Positions 1 to 7,586 are shown, counted from the stretch's first letter. The stretch is DNA of 10,339 bases from Desulfobulbus sp. (GCA_028684915.1 JAQUEZ010000215.1:1-10339), one strand, 5' to 3'. Numbers and translations: made by a program. The notes: generated from the letters alone by a model not told the origin.

Positions 1-3000
1 CGAGAAAGAGGGAATCGACCCGGACATTGTGACTGGCCATTGTGGACAGCCCCAGGGACAGGGCTAGACTGACCAGAAAACTTTCGCCGCCGGAAAGATT
101 GCGGGTGGAGCGGATTTCACCGGCCTGATAGTTGTCGATCACCTGGAGGGCAAGCGGCTCTTTGGGATCACGGAGGAGGATATAGCGGTCGCTCATCTTG
201 CGCAGCTGGCGGTTGGCATGACTGACCATGACCTCAAAGGTGAGCCCCTGGGCAAAAACGCGGAATTTTTTGCCGTCAGCCGAACCAATCAGGTGGTGGA
301 GCATTTCCCACCGCTGCAGCTCCTGTTGCTGGTTGGCAAGCGCTAGGCGCTGCGCTTCGCATTCCTGTGCCAAACGCTGGTTGGCCGCCAATCGTTCACG
401 ATCGGCCCCTATGCGTTGCTGTAGCGCTTCTAACTGCTGCACCAGTGTTTCTTTGTCTTCCTGAAGTTCTGGCGGGGTCTTGGTCTGCCCAAGACGAGCC
501 TCTTCCTCGGCCAGGGATTTGCTCAACTCCTTCTTTCGGGCAGTGAGTAGTGCCTGCTGCTGGTCCAGTTGTTGTCGTAGCTGGTCCAACTGCTGCAAAA
601 TTTCGGGCTGGAGGATGGCAGCGGTGAAAGTGGCCAGATCGGCAAATCCGACCGCCTGCACCTGCGCAAGCAGTTCGGCTTCCTGCGTTGTTCTCTTTGG
701 GAGCAAAACCTGCAGCTCTTCCAGGTCTAGACGCTGCTGTTCGCTGAGGCTGTGGACCTCTTTTTCGTTGGCTGCCAGTCTGTTCCGGGCCGTCAACTCA
801 ACAGCCTCTGCCTGCTGCACCAGGCTTCGCAATTTTTGCTCTTCCACATTAGGATCAAGCTCACCGTAGAGTTCTTGCCGTTGCTTTTGTAGCTTTTCCT
901 GTTGCTGCAGCAGGTTTAAGTGTTCCTGGCTCTGTCTCTTCATCTGGGTTTCCAGATTGGCGCTGTGCAGATCTTGTTTGTCCAGGGTGCCGACCAGTTG
1001 TCCCTCGTCGCGAACCAGCTCCTCCTGCCGCGCGGATTGCGCCTTCCACCGTTGCATCCGGGTTTGCAAAATTTTGATCAACTCTTGTGGATTTTGCGCG
1101 GGAGCTACGGCAAGGTTAAAGGGCTGCAGGTTCCCCAGCAGGTCTTTCCGGGCATTGACCAACCAGGTGTCGGTTTCCTGGAGACGGTTGTCTATGCTCC
1201 GAATATCGTGCTCCTGGGTCGTCAATTTCTGGCGGTTGACCTGAGCCCGTTGCACGGCCTCGCTGTGGAGGTTTGCCACTTGTTCGATCTGATTGGCCAG
1301 GGCTTGCAGCTTGCCGTCCACCTGATCGATTGCAGCAAGGCGGGTGCGCTGGCTCCCCGCTTCTCTTTGTCCAGTTGCGAGCGCGTTGCTGATGGCCGGG
1401 GTGCAGGTGTCGAGCGGGCCAAGATTATACTCGGTCAACAAGGGGATGAGTTGCTGGGTCAGCTCTTCTACCTGGCTCTGGTTCTGTGTTTGAACTTGGG
1501 TGAGATGTTCCAAGTCGCAGCCTAGAGCCACCAATGCCTCCCGTTTTCCGGCGATCTCACCCTGGCTTTGCTCTACCCTTGCTCGTGCCTGGGCGAGCTC
1601 GTTTACATTCTCGTTCGTTGGGGGGGGCGCCGAGTGCCACGGATGGTGCGATGAGCCGCAGAGGGGACAAGGCTGTCCTTCTTCTAGTCGCCCCCGCTCC
1701 TCCTCGTAGCTGCGGATGCGGAGGCTCAGCTCTTGGTTCTTCTCGCATTGCTGTACCAGCTGTTTGTAAAGCAGGTGCTGTTGGTCCACGTGTTGGAGCT
1801 GATTCTGAAGCTGTTGCCGGCGACTGAGCAGTTGTCTGTGCAGCTCTTTCTTCTTGTCGGTCTCTTCAGTAAGCGTTTGCAGCCGATAGGCCCATTCGTA
1901 GCCCCGTTGCAGCTGTTGGAGCTTGGCTTCATGCTCGCTGAGTTCGCGGCGTAGTTCCATTAGAGTGTGCGGGCCAAGTATATTTTTCCGCTCCTGCTGT
2001 AGCTGTTGCAGCTCTTGCTTGCGTGCATGCAGTGTTTGACTTGCCTGATCCACGCCTTGGTCCAGCTGACGCTGCTGGTTGGCCGCCTTCTCTTGTTGTT
2101 GCTTCGCGTTCGCGAGGGCTTGCTGGAGTTGGCTGCATTCCATTTCCTTCTGGCCAAGGTGCAGCAGTTGTTGCCGCAGTCCGGCAAACTGTTCGACCAG
2201 GAGTGCGTCTGTGGCATGTTGGTCGAAGAATTGGCGCAACTCTTCCTTGCGGCCCTGCAGCTCGTTGAGCTGTTGTTGCAACTTTTCCCGTGCGATGCGG
2301 ATTGCGTCCTGGTCTGCGATCAGCTGGGTAACTCTTGTACTGACCTGTTGGATCCCCTTGTTTTTCTCATGGATCTGAAGGTCAAATGCGCGTACTTCCT
2401 TGATCCGTTCTGCCTCCCGCTCGCGGGTATTTTGGCACTCTCCAAGATTTTGTCGGGCAAGCTCATGCTCCCGGAGCAGCTGTTGCAGCGTCTGCTGAAG
2501 TCCCAGCAGGATTTGGCTTCGTTGCCGCTCTTTTTGTTCCAGCGCCCGGATCTGTTGCTGGAGGTGTAGCAGGGTTGCGTGAAGCGGTACCAGGGATTGG
2601 GCTTGCTGGCCCAACTTCAATCGTTGCAGATCAGCTTCGGCCTCCAGTCGCTGTTCGTTGAGGCGAATCAGGTCGTTTTCTGTATCGTCGATTTGCCCCT
2701 TGAGCGTTTTGATTTGGAAAAGGTGCTGCAGGCTTTTTTCCACCTGCTCGTGCTGCGCACGGAGGGTAGTTGCGGCCTTGGTATTGTGATCAATAATCGC
2801 ACCAATCTCCTGCTCTTCTTCCCGGCTCAAGAGTTTGAGCGAACCCAAGGCCTCCTGCAGGGCCGCGGCTTTTTTGCGTTCTTCGCTGGTGCGTTCGTGA
2901 ACCGCCACGGAGAGGCGGGAATAGATGCCGGTGCCGGTGATCTGCTCAAGAATCGGTGCCCGTTGGTCGGCATCGGCCTCAAGAAAGGCGGCAAAGTCTC

Positions 3001-3466
3001 CCTGAGCCAGCAGGATCGAGCGGGTGAAGCGGTCGTAGTCCATGCCGGTCACCTGCTCAACCAGCCGCACCACCTCGCGACTGCGGCTCTCGAGCACCTT
3101 GCCACTTACTAGATCAACGATCTCATGGCGGGGTGTCTGCAACTCGCCTCCGGGTTTGCGTCGAGATCGGTGCTGGCCCCAGTGGCAGCGGTATTGGCCG
3201 CTGTTGGTGGAAAAACTGACCTCGGCAAAGCAGTCCCCAGCCCGACGCGACATGATTTCGTTGCTCCCCTTGGTGATGGAACCCAGCCTGGGGGTCCGCC
3301 CGAACAGGGCCAGGCAGATGGCATCAAGTAGAGTCGATTTTCCCGCACCCGTGGGCCCGGTGATGGCAAAGATGCCCGAGGCCGCATATTCGGCAGCACT
3401 GAAATCAATACGCCATGATCCGGCCAGGGAGTTGAGATTACGTAGATGGACGGCCAGGATTCTCAC
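1..3466 (-). CDS. sbcC: SbcC, ATPase subunit of SbcCD nuclease (3' end outside window)
   Basis: Large subunit of the SbcCD (Mre11-Rad50 type) complex. It is an SMC-like ATPase that holds DNA and drives the SbcD nuclease on hairpins and double-strand ends. The frame is open from a GTG at 3466 to the left edge, giving 1155 codons. Visible motifs are Walker A GPTGAGKST (residues 37-45), the Q-loop in LLAQGDF (Q155), the zinc hook CPLC (C600, C603) at the coiled-coil apex, and the ABC signature LSGGES (1124-1129). The arms between are very rich in Gln, Leu and Glu, as expected of long coiled coils. The window stops at DSLFL, directly before the expected Walker B acidic pair and D-loop. It is already longer than E. 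coli SbcC (about 1048 aa), apparently through longer coils. The GTG start overlaps the sbcD stop by 4 nt (GTGA) and has a GGAGGAGG ribosome binding site inside the sbcD end, which suggests translational coupling. Confidence 0.97.
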   Translation of the reverse strand, partial: MRILAVHLRNLNSLAGSWRIDFSAAEYAASGIFAITGPTGAGKSTLLDAICLALFGRTPRLGSITKGSNEIMSRRAGDCFAEVSFSTNSGQYRCHWGQHRSRRKPGGELQTPRHEIVDLVSGKVLESRSREVVRLVEQVTGMDYDRFTRSILLAQGDFAAFLEADADQRAPILEQITGTGIYSRLSVAVHERTSEERKKAAALQEALGSLKLLSREEEQEIGAIIDHNTKAATTLRAQHEQVEKSLQHLFQIKTLKGQIDDTENDLIRLNEQRLEAEADLQRLKLGQQAQSLVPLHATLLHLQQQIRALEQKERQRSQILLGLQQTLQQLLREHELARQNLGECQNTREREAERIKEVRAFDLQIHEKNKGIQQVSTRVTQLIADQDAIRIAREKLQQQLNELQGRKEELRQFFDQHATDALLVEQFAGLRQQLLHLGQKEMECSQLQQALANAKQQQEKAANQQRQLDQGVDQASQTLHARKQELQQLQQERKNILGPHTLMELRRELSEHEAKLQQLQRGYEWAYRLQTLTEETDKKKELHRQLLSRRQQLQNQLQHVDQQHLLYKQLVQQCEKNQELSLRIRSYEEERGRLEEGQPCPLCGSSHHPWHSAPPPTNENVNELAQARARVEQSQGEIAGKREALVALGCDLEHLTQVQTQNQSQVEELTQQLIPLLTEYNLGPLDTCTPAISNALATGQREAGSQRTRLAAIDQVDGKLQALANQIEQVANLHSEAVQRAQVNRQKLTTQEHDIRSIDNRLQETDTWLVNARKDLLGNLQPFNLAVAPAQNPQELIKILQTRMQRWKAQSARQEELVRDEGQLVGTLDKQDLHSANLETQMKRQSQEHLNLLQQQEKLQKQRQELYGELDPNVEEQKLRSLVQQAEAVELTARNRLAANEKEVHSLSEQQRLDLEELQVLLPKRTTQEAELLAQVQAVGFADLATFTAAILQPEILQQLDQLRQQLDQQQALLTARKKELSKSLAEEEARLGQTKTPPELQEDKETLVQQLEALQQRIGADRERLAANQRLAQECEAQRLALANQQQELQRWEMLHHLIGSADGKKFRVFAQGLTFEVMVSHANRQLRKMSDRYILLRDPKEPLALQVIDNYQAGEIRSTRNLSGGESFLVSLALSLGLSTMASHNVRVDSLFL

Positions 3467-4689
3467 AATTCCTCCTCCTGCTGCGCAAGGGAGCGAGTCA
3501 ACTCGGTGAAAGTCTGCCGTAGCGCCCGTCGCTGAGAATCCTCAATTTGATGCACCTCCAGGCAGCGCTCAAATACTTCCTCGACGCTCAGTTCATCCAG
3601 GGTTTCCGCTTCCTGGCTCTGATGGAGTGCGTAGTCGAAAATGCGGTTGTTGCGGATGCGAAGGATGCTCATTTGCGAGTCTACCACCGCCTCCAGCAGC
3701 TGTTCGCGCAGGTTGGTAATGACCGTTTCGCCTTCGTATTGTAGCTCCAGCCAGTACGGGGTGGCCGTGGTTTTGAGGTCGTTGATTTGCGTCAGCAAGG
3801 TGGGGAGGTCCCCGCGCAGACTGGCCAGGGGCTGGAAGGTAGGTACCTGCAGTGGCTCGACCACGAAATTTCTTCCCTGAGTGGTCAGTAAAAGCACGTG
3901 CTTGCTTTGATCTGACTCGCCAAAACTCATCGCCAAGGGGGCGCCGCTATAACGACGGGTTTGATTCCCTGCCACCACTTGGCCGATATGGAGGTGGCCC
4001 AGGGCCAGGTAATCGATACATTCGGGGAAACTTGCGCCTTCGATTCGGTCCAGACCACCGATGGAAAGTTCGCGCACCCCATCCCCCTCCTGGGTGCGGC
4101 CACCGGCAACGAAGAGGTGGCCCATGGCGATCAGGGGCAGCTCGGGATCAATCTCCTGCCGCAGCTGTTCGGCCTGGTCGCAGATCTGTTGGTAATGGGT
4201 GCGGATGCCTTCACGCAGCTGCTGCCCTTTTTCCTCCAGGGTTTCCGCGACACCCGCAATACGGATATCACGGTCACGAAGAAAAGGTACGGCGCAGACC
4301 ATCAGTTCGGGACGATTTGCTCTATCCCTGAAAAGAAGCAATTCTTTTTCTGCCTGGTCGTCGACCATGCCCACCACATGGATGTCGAGCTGACGCAGCA
4401 GTTCGCGGGGTGCTTCCAGCAGCGAGGGGGAATCGTGATTGCCGCCGATGATCACCACCTGGCGGCAACCGGATCCAGCCAGTCGGTGGAGAAAGCGATA
4501 GTAGAGTCCCTGGGCGCGACTGCCCGGAGTGGTGGTATCAAAAATATCGCCTGCCACCAGCAGCACCTCCACGGATTGCTGCTGAATCTGCTTCAGGAGC
4601 CAGTCGAGAAAACGAGCCTGCTCCTCGTGGCGCATCCGTCCGTGGAAGCGATGGCCCAGGTGCCAATCTGACGTGTGGAGTAAGCGCAT
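3463..4689 (-). CDS. sbcD: SbcD, exonuclease subunit of SbcCD
   Basis: Mn-dependent nuclease subunit of SbcCD, homologous to Mre11. The 408-aa length matches the family (E. coli about 400). The calcineurin-like phosphoesterase motifs are all present in order: SDWHLG (7-12; D8, H10), GDIFD (47-51; D48), GGNHD (82-86; N84, H85, D86), GHLF (H191) and GHLHIG (231-236; H232, H234). These are the metal-binding and catalytic residues of the family, so the enzyme looks intact. The C-terminal part, rich in Glu, Gln and Leu, should contain the DNA-capping and SbcC-binding regions. The start is the ATG 18 nt downstream of the DUF1737 stop. The ribosome binding site before it is weak (a GAG about 8 nt upstream), so it may depend on transcription and translation from the upstream gene. 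It is followed without a gap by sbcC. Confidence 0.97.
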   Translation of the reverse strand: MRLLHTSDWHLGHRFHGRMRHEEQARFLDWLLKQIQQQSVEVLLVAGDIFDTTTPGSRAQGLYYRFLHRLAGSGCRQVVIIGGNHDSPSLLEAPRELLRQLDIHVVGMVDDQAEKELLLFRDRANRPELMVCAVPFLRDRDIRIAGVAETLEEKGQQLREGIRTHYQQICDQAEQLRQEIDPELPLIAMGHLFVAGGRTQEGDGVRELSIGGLDRIEGASFPECIDYLALGHLHIGQVVAGNQTRRYSGAPLAMSFGESDQSKHVLLLTTQGRNFVVEPLQVPTFQPLASLRGDLPTLLTQINDLKTTATPYWLELQYEGETVITNLREQLLEAVVDSQMSILRIRNNRIFDYALHQSQEAETLDELSVEEVFERCLEVHQIEDSQRRALRQTFTELTRSLAQQEEEL

Positions 4690-4707
4690 GGTTTGCTCAA
4701 CGCTCGC

Positions 4708-4908
4708 TTAATAGGCGCTGATCTTGGTATCCATGGTAAACTCCTCACCCTCAACTTCCTTGACCAGAGCTTGGCCGGCGATAACCGTCTGCCCGTTAAA
4801 GGTCAGGGTTGGACCGCCGTGGAGCTGCCAACCGCAGTTGAGTTTACTGGAGACACGTTTGCAAAAGGTTTCATCATCAGGGCCGGTAATACAGCTATAC
4901 AGTTTCAT
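4708..4908 (-). CDS. DUF1737 family small protein
   Basis: A 66-aa cytoplasmic protein of unknown function. It matches my recollection of the DUF1737 pattern: an N-terminal MKLY.CITGPDD.TFC segment, then LN.GW.LHG.PTLTFNG (residues 23-39) and a closing GQALVKEVEG (45-54). The length is typical of the family. A GGTGAG sequence 5-10 nt before the ATG serves as the ribosome binding site. It is the first gene of the operon with sbcD (18-nt gap) and sbcC. DUF1737 proteins are usually found as small stand-alone genes, so a role in SbcCD function is only suggested by position. Nothing in the sequence indicates catalysis. There are two Cys (C6, C16) in the first 20 residues and one more at C25. Confidence 0.85.
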   Translation of the reverse strand: MKLYSCITGPDDETFCKRVSSKLNCGWQLHGGPTLTFNGQTVIAGQALVKEVEGEEFTMDTKISAY

Positions 4909-5000
4909 TTGCTCACCGTAACAAAGAGATATAAAGTGATTCGCTGGTATCTGTTCACATAAACCGTGCCAGTATACCCTATCAACCTGGAGGAGGACAA
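4909..5000. promoter_or_regulatory. Divergent promoter region between sbcDC operon and DUF309 gene
   Basis: This 92-bp region must hold the promoters of both transcription units. For the rightward gene, a TATAAA at 4930-4935 is a candidate -10 element with a poor TTTGCT about 16 nt upstream. For the leftward operon, a TTGATA followed after 17 nt by TTATGT can be read on the minus strand, but the match is weak. A GGAGGAGG ribosome binding site lies 5-12 nt before the ATG at 5001 and is clear. The individual promoter assignments are tentative. Confidence 0.35.
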
Positions 5001-5567
5001 ATGAATACCAATGGCCTCGAAGATATCCAAAAAAACGAGCGGGTTAGCTTTGATCCCTTCAGCGATCGTTTATCTCGGAATATTCGCAACCAGCTCTCCG
5101 AATCCATCATGCACTGCCTGCGGATAATGAGCCTTGATCCCGCCCGGGAGGTGGCCAAGCGTTTCCTCGCCTTGCAGCCTGGACCCGAGCAGGAAGATTA
5201 TATCGAGAATCGACTTGTCCTCTACGAGCGTTTTTTGGATCGTATTGCCGCTGGACCACAGGATGTGCTTTGGCAGGGATTGGTGTTGTGGGATTTGGGG
5301 CTGCATTTTGAGGTGCATGAGATTCTCGAGCATGCCTGGCATCGTTCCCAAGGTAAGGAAAAACTGCTGTTGCAGGCGATGATCCGTGCTGCGGGGGTCT
5401 ACATCAAGGGAGACTACGGCTATTTTGAGGCAGCGGCCAAATTGGCTGCCAAAGCCCTGCCGGTTCTGGTGGAGCAGTCGCAACGACTGGTTGCCTACAT
5501 CGACCCGGAACGGTTGTATGCTGCTATGCGCGAGCCTGGATCACCGGCCCCAACGCTGCTCAGTTGA
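5001..5567 (+). CDS. DUF309 domain protein
   Basis: A 188-aa protein with a central DUF309 domain at about residues 95-160. Its hallmark is the helix W97-D-x-G-x-HFEVHEILEHAW (H106, E107, E110, W113). A second helix, LLLQAMIRAAGVYIKG (122-137), follows, and then an Ala-rich helix. DUF309 proteins are small all-helical proteins. The conserved His/Glu set looks like a metal or active site, but no reaction is established. The N-terminal 90 residues are an extension beyond the usual short DUF309 proteins and show no motif I recognise. There is no signal peptide or membrane segment. The ATG has a strong GGAGGAGG ribosome binding site. It is transcribed divergently from the sbcDC operon and is followed by a separately promoted tRNA gene, so it appears monocistronic. 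No clear terminator hairpin is seen after the stop. Confidence 0.88.
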   Translation: MNTNGLEDIQKNERVSFDPFSDRLSRNIRNQLSESIMHCLRIMSLDPAREVAKRFLALQPGPEQEDYIENRLVLYERFLDRIAAGPQDVLWQGLVLWDLGLHFEVHEILEHAWHRSQGKEKLLLQAMIRAAGVYIKGDYGYFEAAAKLAAKALPVLVEQSQRLVAYIDPERLYAAMREPGSPAPTLLS

Positions 5568-5596
5568 GGTATTTTGCCCCTCGGCACTACACAGGG

Positions 5597-5626
5597 TTGA
5601 CGCCCGCTGCATTTTCCGGGTAATAT
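5597..5626 (+). promoter_or_regulatory. Promoter of tRNA-Arg
   Basis: TTGACG (5597-5602) and TAATAT (5621-5626) are separated by 18 nt and match sigma70 consensus well. The -10 ends 30 nt before the tRNA, leaving a short leader that would be processed by RNase P. Confidence 0.6.
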
Positions 5627-5656
5627 AACACTTCTTTCAATGTATCAAATCGCTGT

Positions 5657-5733
5657 GCGCCCGTAGCTCAGCTGGATAGAGCACCGGACTTCGAATCCGG
5701 GTGTCGGGGGTTCGAATCCCTCCGGGCGTACCA
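5657..5733 (+). tRNA. tRNA-Arg(TCG)
   Basis: A 77-nt cloverleaf. The acceptor GCGCCCG pairs with CGGGCGT (G1-U72 wobble), followed by A73 and an encoded CCA. The D-arm TAGCTCAGCTGGATAGAGCA is canonical. The anticodon stem CCGGA/TCCGG encloses the loop CTTCGAA with anticodon TCG, which reads the Arg codon CGA. The T-arm contains GGTTCGAATCCC with the expected T-loop. It has its own promoter upstream and an intrinsic terminator immediately downstream. tRNA 3' ends are common integration sites and a prophage remnant begins about 70 bp away. The native terminator is intact, however, and I see no copy of the tRNA 3' end elsewhere in the window. Confidence 0.97.
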
Positions 5734-5740
5734 ATAATAT

Positions 5741-5779
5741 CAGGGGGTTTAGGCTTTATGCCTAAGCCCCTGTTTTTGT
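5741..5779 (+). terminator. Intrinsic terminator after tRNA-Arg
   Basis: A GC-rich stem pairs CAGGGGGTTTAGGC with GCCTAAGCCCCTG across a 5-nt TTTAT loop, with one small bulge. It is followed directly by a TTTTTGTTT tract. It starts 7 nt after the CCA end of the tRNA and closes that transcription unit. Confidence 0.9.
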
Positions 5780-5804
5780 TTGCAGGGTAATTTGTACAAC
5801 TTTT

Positions 5805-5987
5805 TTATTTCTTCAAGCTGTCGTTAGCCTGATTAATGTTTATGAATAGGAGCCAGACGGTGGAACTTCCGTCAAAACTGGTCATTACTTCCCCATCGGC
5901 ATCGAGATTGAGCTGGTCGTCGAGCTCGAGGCTTGCGAAGGCGTCCGATGAGCCACTGCCAAAGGTCGCCTGAATAGTTGCGGTCAT
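5805..5987 (-). CDS. Short phage-like ORF, probably a truncated virion protein
   Basis: A 60-aa ORF whose ATG overlaps the stop of the upstream tail-like gene by 4 nt (ATGA), the typical packing of phage structural genes. The first 48 residues are acidic and Gly/Ser-rich (ATFGSGSSDAFASLELDD at 7-24, then DADGEV) and read like the N-terminal part of a phage virion protein. The last dozen (ININQANDSLKK) differ in character. The frame ends 26 bp from the host tRNA terminator, so the 3' part of the gene may have been lost when the prophage was cut down. I cannot name a family. It could also be an intact tiny tail protein. There is no recognisable ribosome binding site beyond the coupling overlap. 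Confidence 0.5.
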   Translation of the reverse strand: MTATIQATFGSGSSDAFASLELDDQLNLDADGEVMTSFDGSSTVWLLFININQANDSLKK

Positions 5988-7006
5988 TTTTCCACCTGAT
6001 AAAACTGCACGGTCTCGTCACGATCAGAGGTTCCGATCCATGCATGATATTTTGTGGTGTAGGTGATCTCGGCAAGCGAACATCCGGCAACAGCCGCAGT
6101 CAAGCTGCCATCCTCGGATCCGGTCACTGCCCCCAGGGAAACCTGCTTCCAGATCACACTCACCGCCGAGTAGACCGGTTTTGATGCGCGGCCGGAACCA
6201 TCGACAAACTCCACCGTCTCGGTTATCCCGGTCTCGATTATCCCCTCATCCTCGATAGTCACCCATGAGCCGCCGCTGGTAGCTATACCAAAATCCACCC
6301 AGGGTGTGCGGTAGCCTTTTACCCGCTTGCGGTAATCGCTAAGATCCTCGACCTCAAAACTGACAGTTTCGGCGGCCTCGCTCTGATTGGTGACCGTTAT
6401 CACGTTGTAGAGGCTGGACTGCTCCTCGGATTCGCTGTCGGTAAATATTCCAGAGTCTTCAATGGTCCATGCGGGTGTAGTGGTTCCCCAATTTGTAGGC
6501 GGAACAGCATTGGCCATACGCAAAACAAGGGTGTTATCCGGCCCGGTCTGGACGATTCCACCGACAATAGCCGCGAGAGAACGTATTCCTTCGAGCGGAG
6601 TCTGGTCAGTGACAAAAAAAGTTCCGCCAGGTTGGAGCCAGTCCTCGAGTTGAAAATCGAGGGTGATAATATCGGCAAGCGATCCAATAAGATCCAGGGC
6701 TATGGCAGATGCCATGGTGTTAACCGGCCACGACATGGTGGTCGGTAGGGCATAGGGGGCATCCATCCCATTGGTGAGCGAGCGGGCCACTACTACGTAA
6801 TCGGCACCGTACTCGGGATTGTCTGGACTTCCGCTCACAGATCGACTGCGCAGCTTGGCGGCAACGAACAGGATATATGTTGTTCCCTGCCAAGTGATAG
6901 TGACGTTGTCTTGCTTGGCAATTGCCCGCCACTGTGCAGAATCACGCAGGGTAATGGTGGCCTCGATCAGATAGCTATCCTCAGTTTGCAGCCTTTTTTG
7001 AACTTT
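5984..7006 (-). pseudogene. Phage tail tip/baseplate-type protein, 5' end lost
   Basis: The frame stays open for 340 codons from a stop at 7007-7009 to the TGA at 5984. The first usable start is a GTG at 6838, which would give 284 aa. The 56 codons before it, however, are clearly protein-like and continuous with the rest (for example IEATITLRDSAQW and VTITWQGTTYILFVAAKLRS). The real N-terminus therefore lay further upstream and was removed. The pattern GADYVVVARSLTNGMDAPYA, then TPLEGIRSLAAIVGGIVQ and a beta-rich Thr/Ser/Gly C-terminal half, resembles siphophage or Mu-like tail tip and baseplate proteins as I recall them. It has no internal stops, so loss of the 5' end is the only visible lesion. 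Coding is packed with the 60-aa ORF downstream. Expression is doubtful because no start or ribosome binding site remains. The precise virion role is inference. Confidence 0.62.
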
Positions 7007-7061
7007 TCAAGCCTAGCTGGCCAACCAAGCTTTAACTCGCACGAGATTTAGAACCTATCCT

Positions 7062-7213
7062 CTAGCAGCCTGTCGGAGTATCAAATCGCCAACGATATAA
7101 AATGTTGATATTTCGTTCTTTTCTTTTATCCGGCGAAAATTCGACAAAAGCATAAAATACGACAAAACAGCGAGTTAAAACAAAACTTACACTATACTCC
7201 GACAGGCTCCTAG
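7062..7213. mobile_element. MITE-like element with 20-bp terminal inverted repeats
   Basis: The left end CTAGCAGCCTGTCGGAGTAT (7062-7081) is the inverse of 7194-7213 with one mismatch in 20. The interior is about 110 bp, AT-rich, and too short to code. CTAG occurs at both outer ends. It can be read as a palindromic 4-bp target duplication, which would leave 16-bp inverted repeats mismatched only at the outermost base. This is the architecture of a non-autonomous element mobilised by a transposase encoded elsewhere. IS5- or IS1182-type elements make short palindromic target duplications, but the family assignment is a guess. It lies just beyond the broken end of the phage tail gene and 34 bp past the stop of the zinc-finger-like gene. 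Confidence 0.75.
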
Positions 7214-7247
7214 TGCATTTGAAGGCTCAGATCTGAACGCCCATTAC

Positions 7248-7445
7248 CTAGTCCCACGGATTTCGCTTACTTCTGCAATGGGGACAGATTACACACCCGC
7301 TCCCCAAGCACTCGATGCAAACGGCTCCTTCCGGGTTTAGCCCTGGTTCCTTTCTTGTTCCTTTACAGCGAAGACAAAAAATGAGTTGCTCATCACCACA
7401 GGTTTCACAATCCGGTGCATCATCAAATCTGTATTCATCGATCAT
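7248..7445 (-). CDS. Small DnaJ-type zinc-finger-like protein
   Basis: A 65-aa protein with eight Cys in four CxxC pairs: CETC (13-16), CLRC (24-27, followed by KG), CIEC (43-46, followed by LGSG) and CPHC (54-57). The spacing CxxCxG..CxxCxGxGxxxCPxC is that of the DnaJ cysteine-rich domain, which binds two Zn ions. No J-domain or substrate-binding domain is present. The start is the ATG at 7445, preceded by a G-run (GGGGGG, 6-11 nt upstream) that can act as a ribosome binding site. A TTGACA at 7485-7490 on the minus strand could be a -35 element for it, but the -10 is poor. Comparable stand-alone mini zinc fingers include the anti-TRAP protein of Bacillus. A regulatory or protein-binding role is possible but unproven. 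Confidence 0.7.
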   Translation of the reverse strand: MIDEYRFDDAPDCETCGDEQLIFCLRCKGTRKEPGLNPEGAVCIECLGSGCVICPHCRSKRNPWD

Positions 7446-7492
7446 GAGTTCCCCCCGAAATTCATTTACAATAAACTAAGGCGTTGTCAAAA

Positions 7493-7568
7493 AAATAACA
7501 TGGCCGTGAAATTGTTTTGAACGCCATAAAAAACCGTAACAACATGGTGATAAATGGCCATGTTATTT
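7493..7568. repeat. 76-bp inverted repeat between two small genes
   Basis: AAATAACATGGCC (7493-7505) and GGCCATGTTATTT (7556-7568) form a perfect 13-bp inverted repeat around a 50-bp centre. A third, partial copy (AACATGG at 7540-7546) allows an alternative hairpin, CATGTTGTTACGG pairing imperfectly with the right arm. Read on the minus strand, that hairpin is followed by TTTTTTATGG. It may therefore act as a terminator for the 84-aa gene upstream, or be a small repeat element. The outward TTGACA at its left side may provide a -35 element to the next gene. Confidence 0.6.
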
Positions 7569-7586
7569 CGTAACGGCTCCTAAGCC

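Noticed and set aside
228..3509. Many plus-strand ORFs of 60-200 aa opposite sbcC, for example at 920-1525 and 2006-2569
   Set aside because: They lie antisense to the continuous sbcC frame, are full of Leu/Gln/Cys runs produced by its Gln- and Leu-rich codons, and have no ribosome binding sites.
3852..4671. Plus-strand ORFs at 3852-4331 and 3961-4671 opposite sbcD
   Set aside because: The minus-strand frame carries all the SbcD catalytic motifs, so these are mirror frames.
5070..5483. 137-aa minus-strand ORF inside the DUF309 gene
   Set aside because: The plus strand encodes a recognisable DUF309 domain with a strong ribosome binding site; the antisense frame shows no motif.
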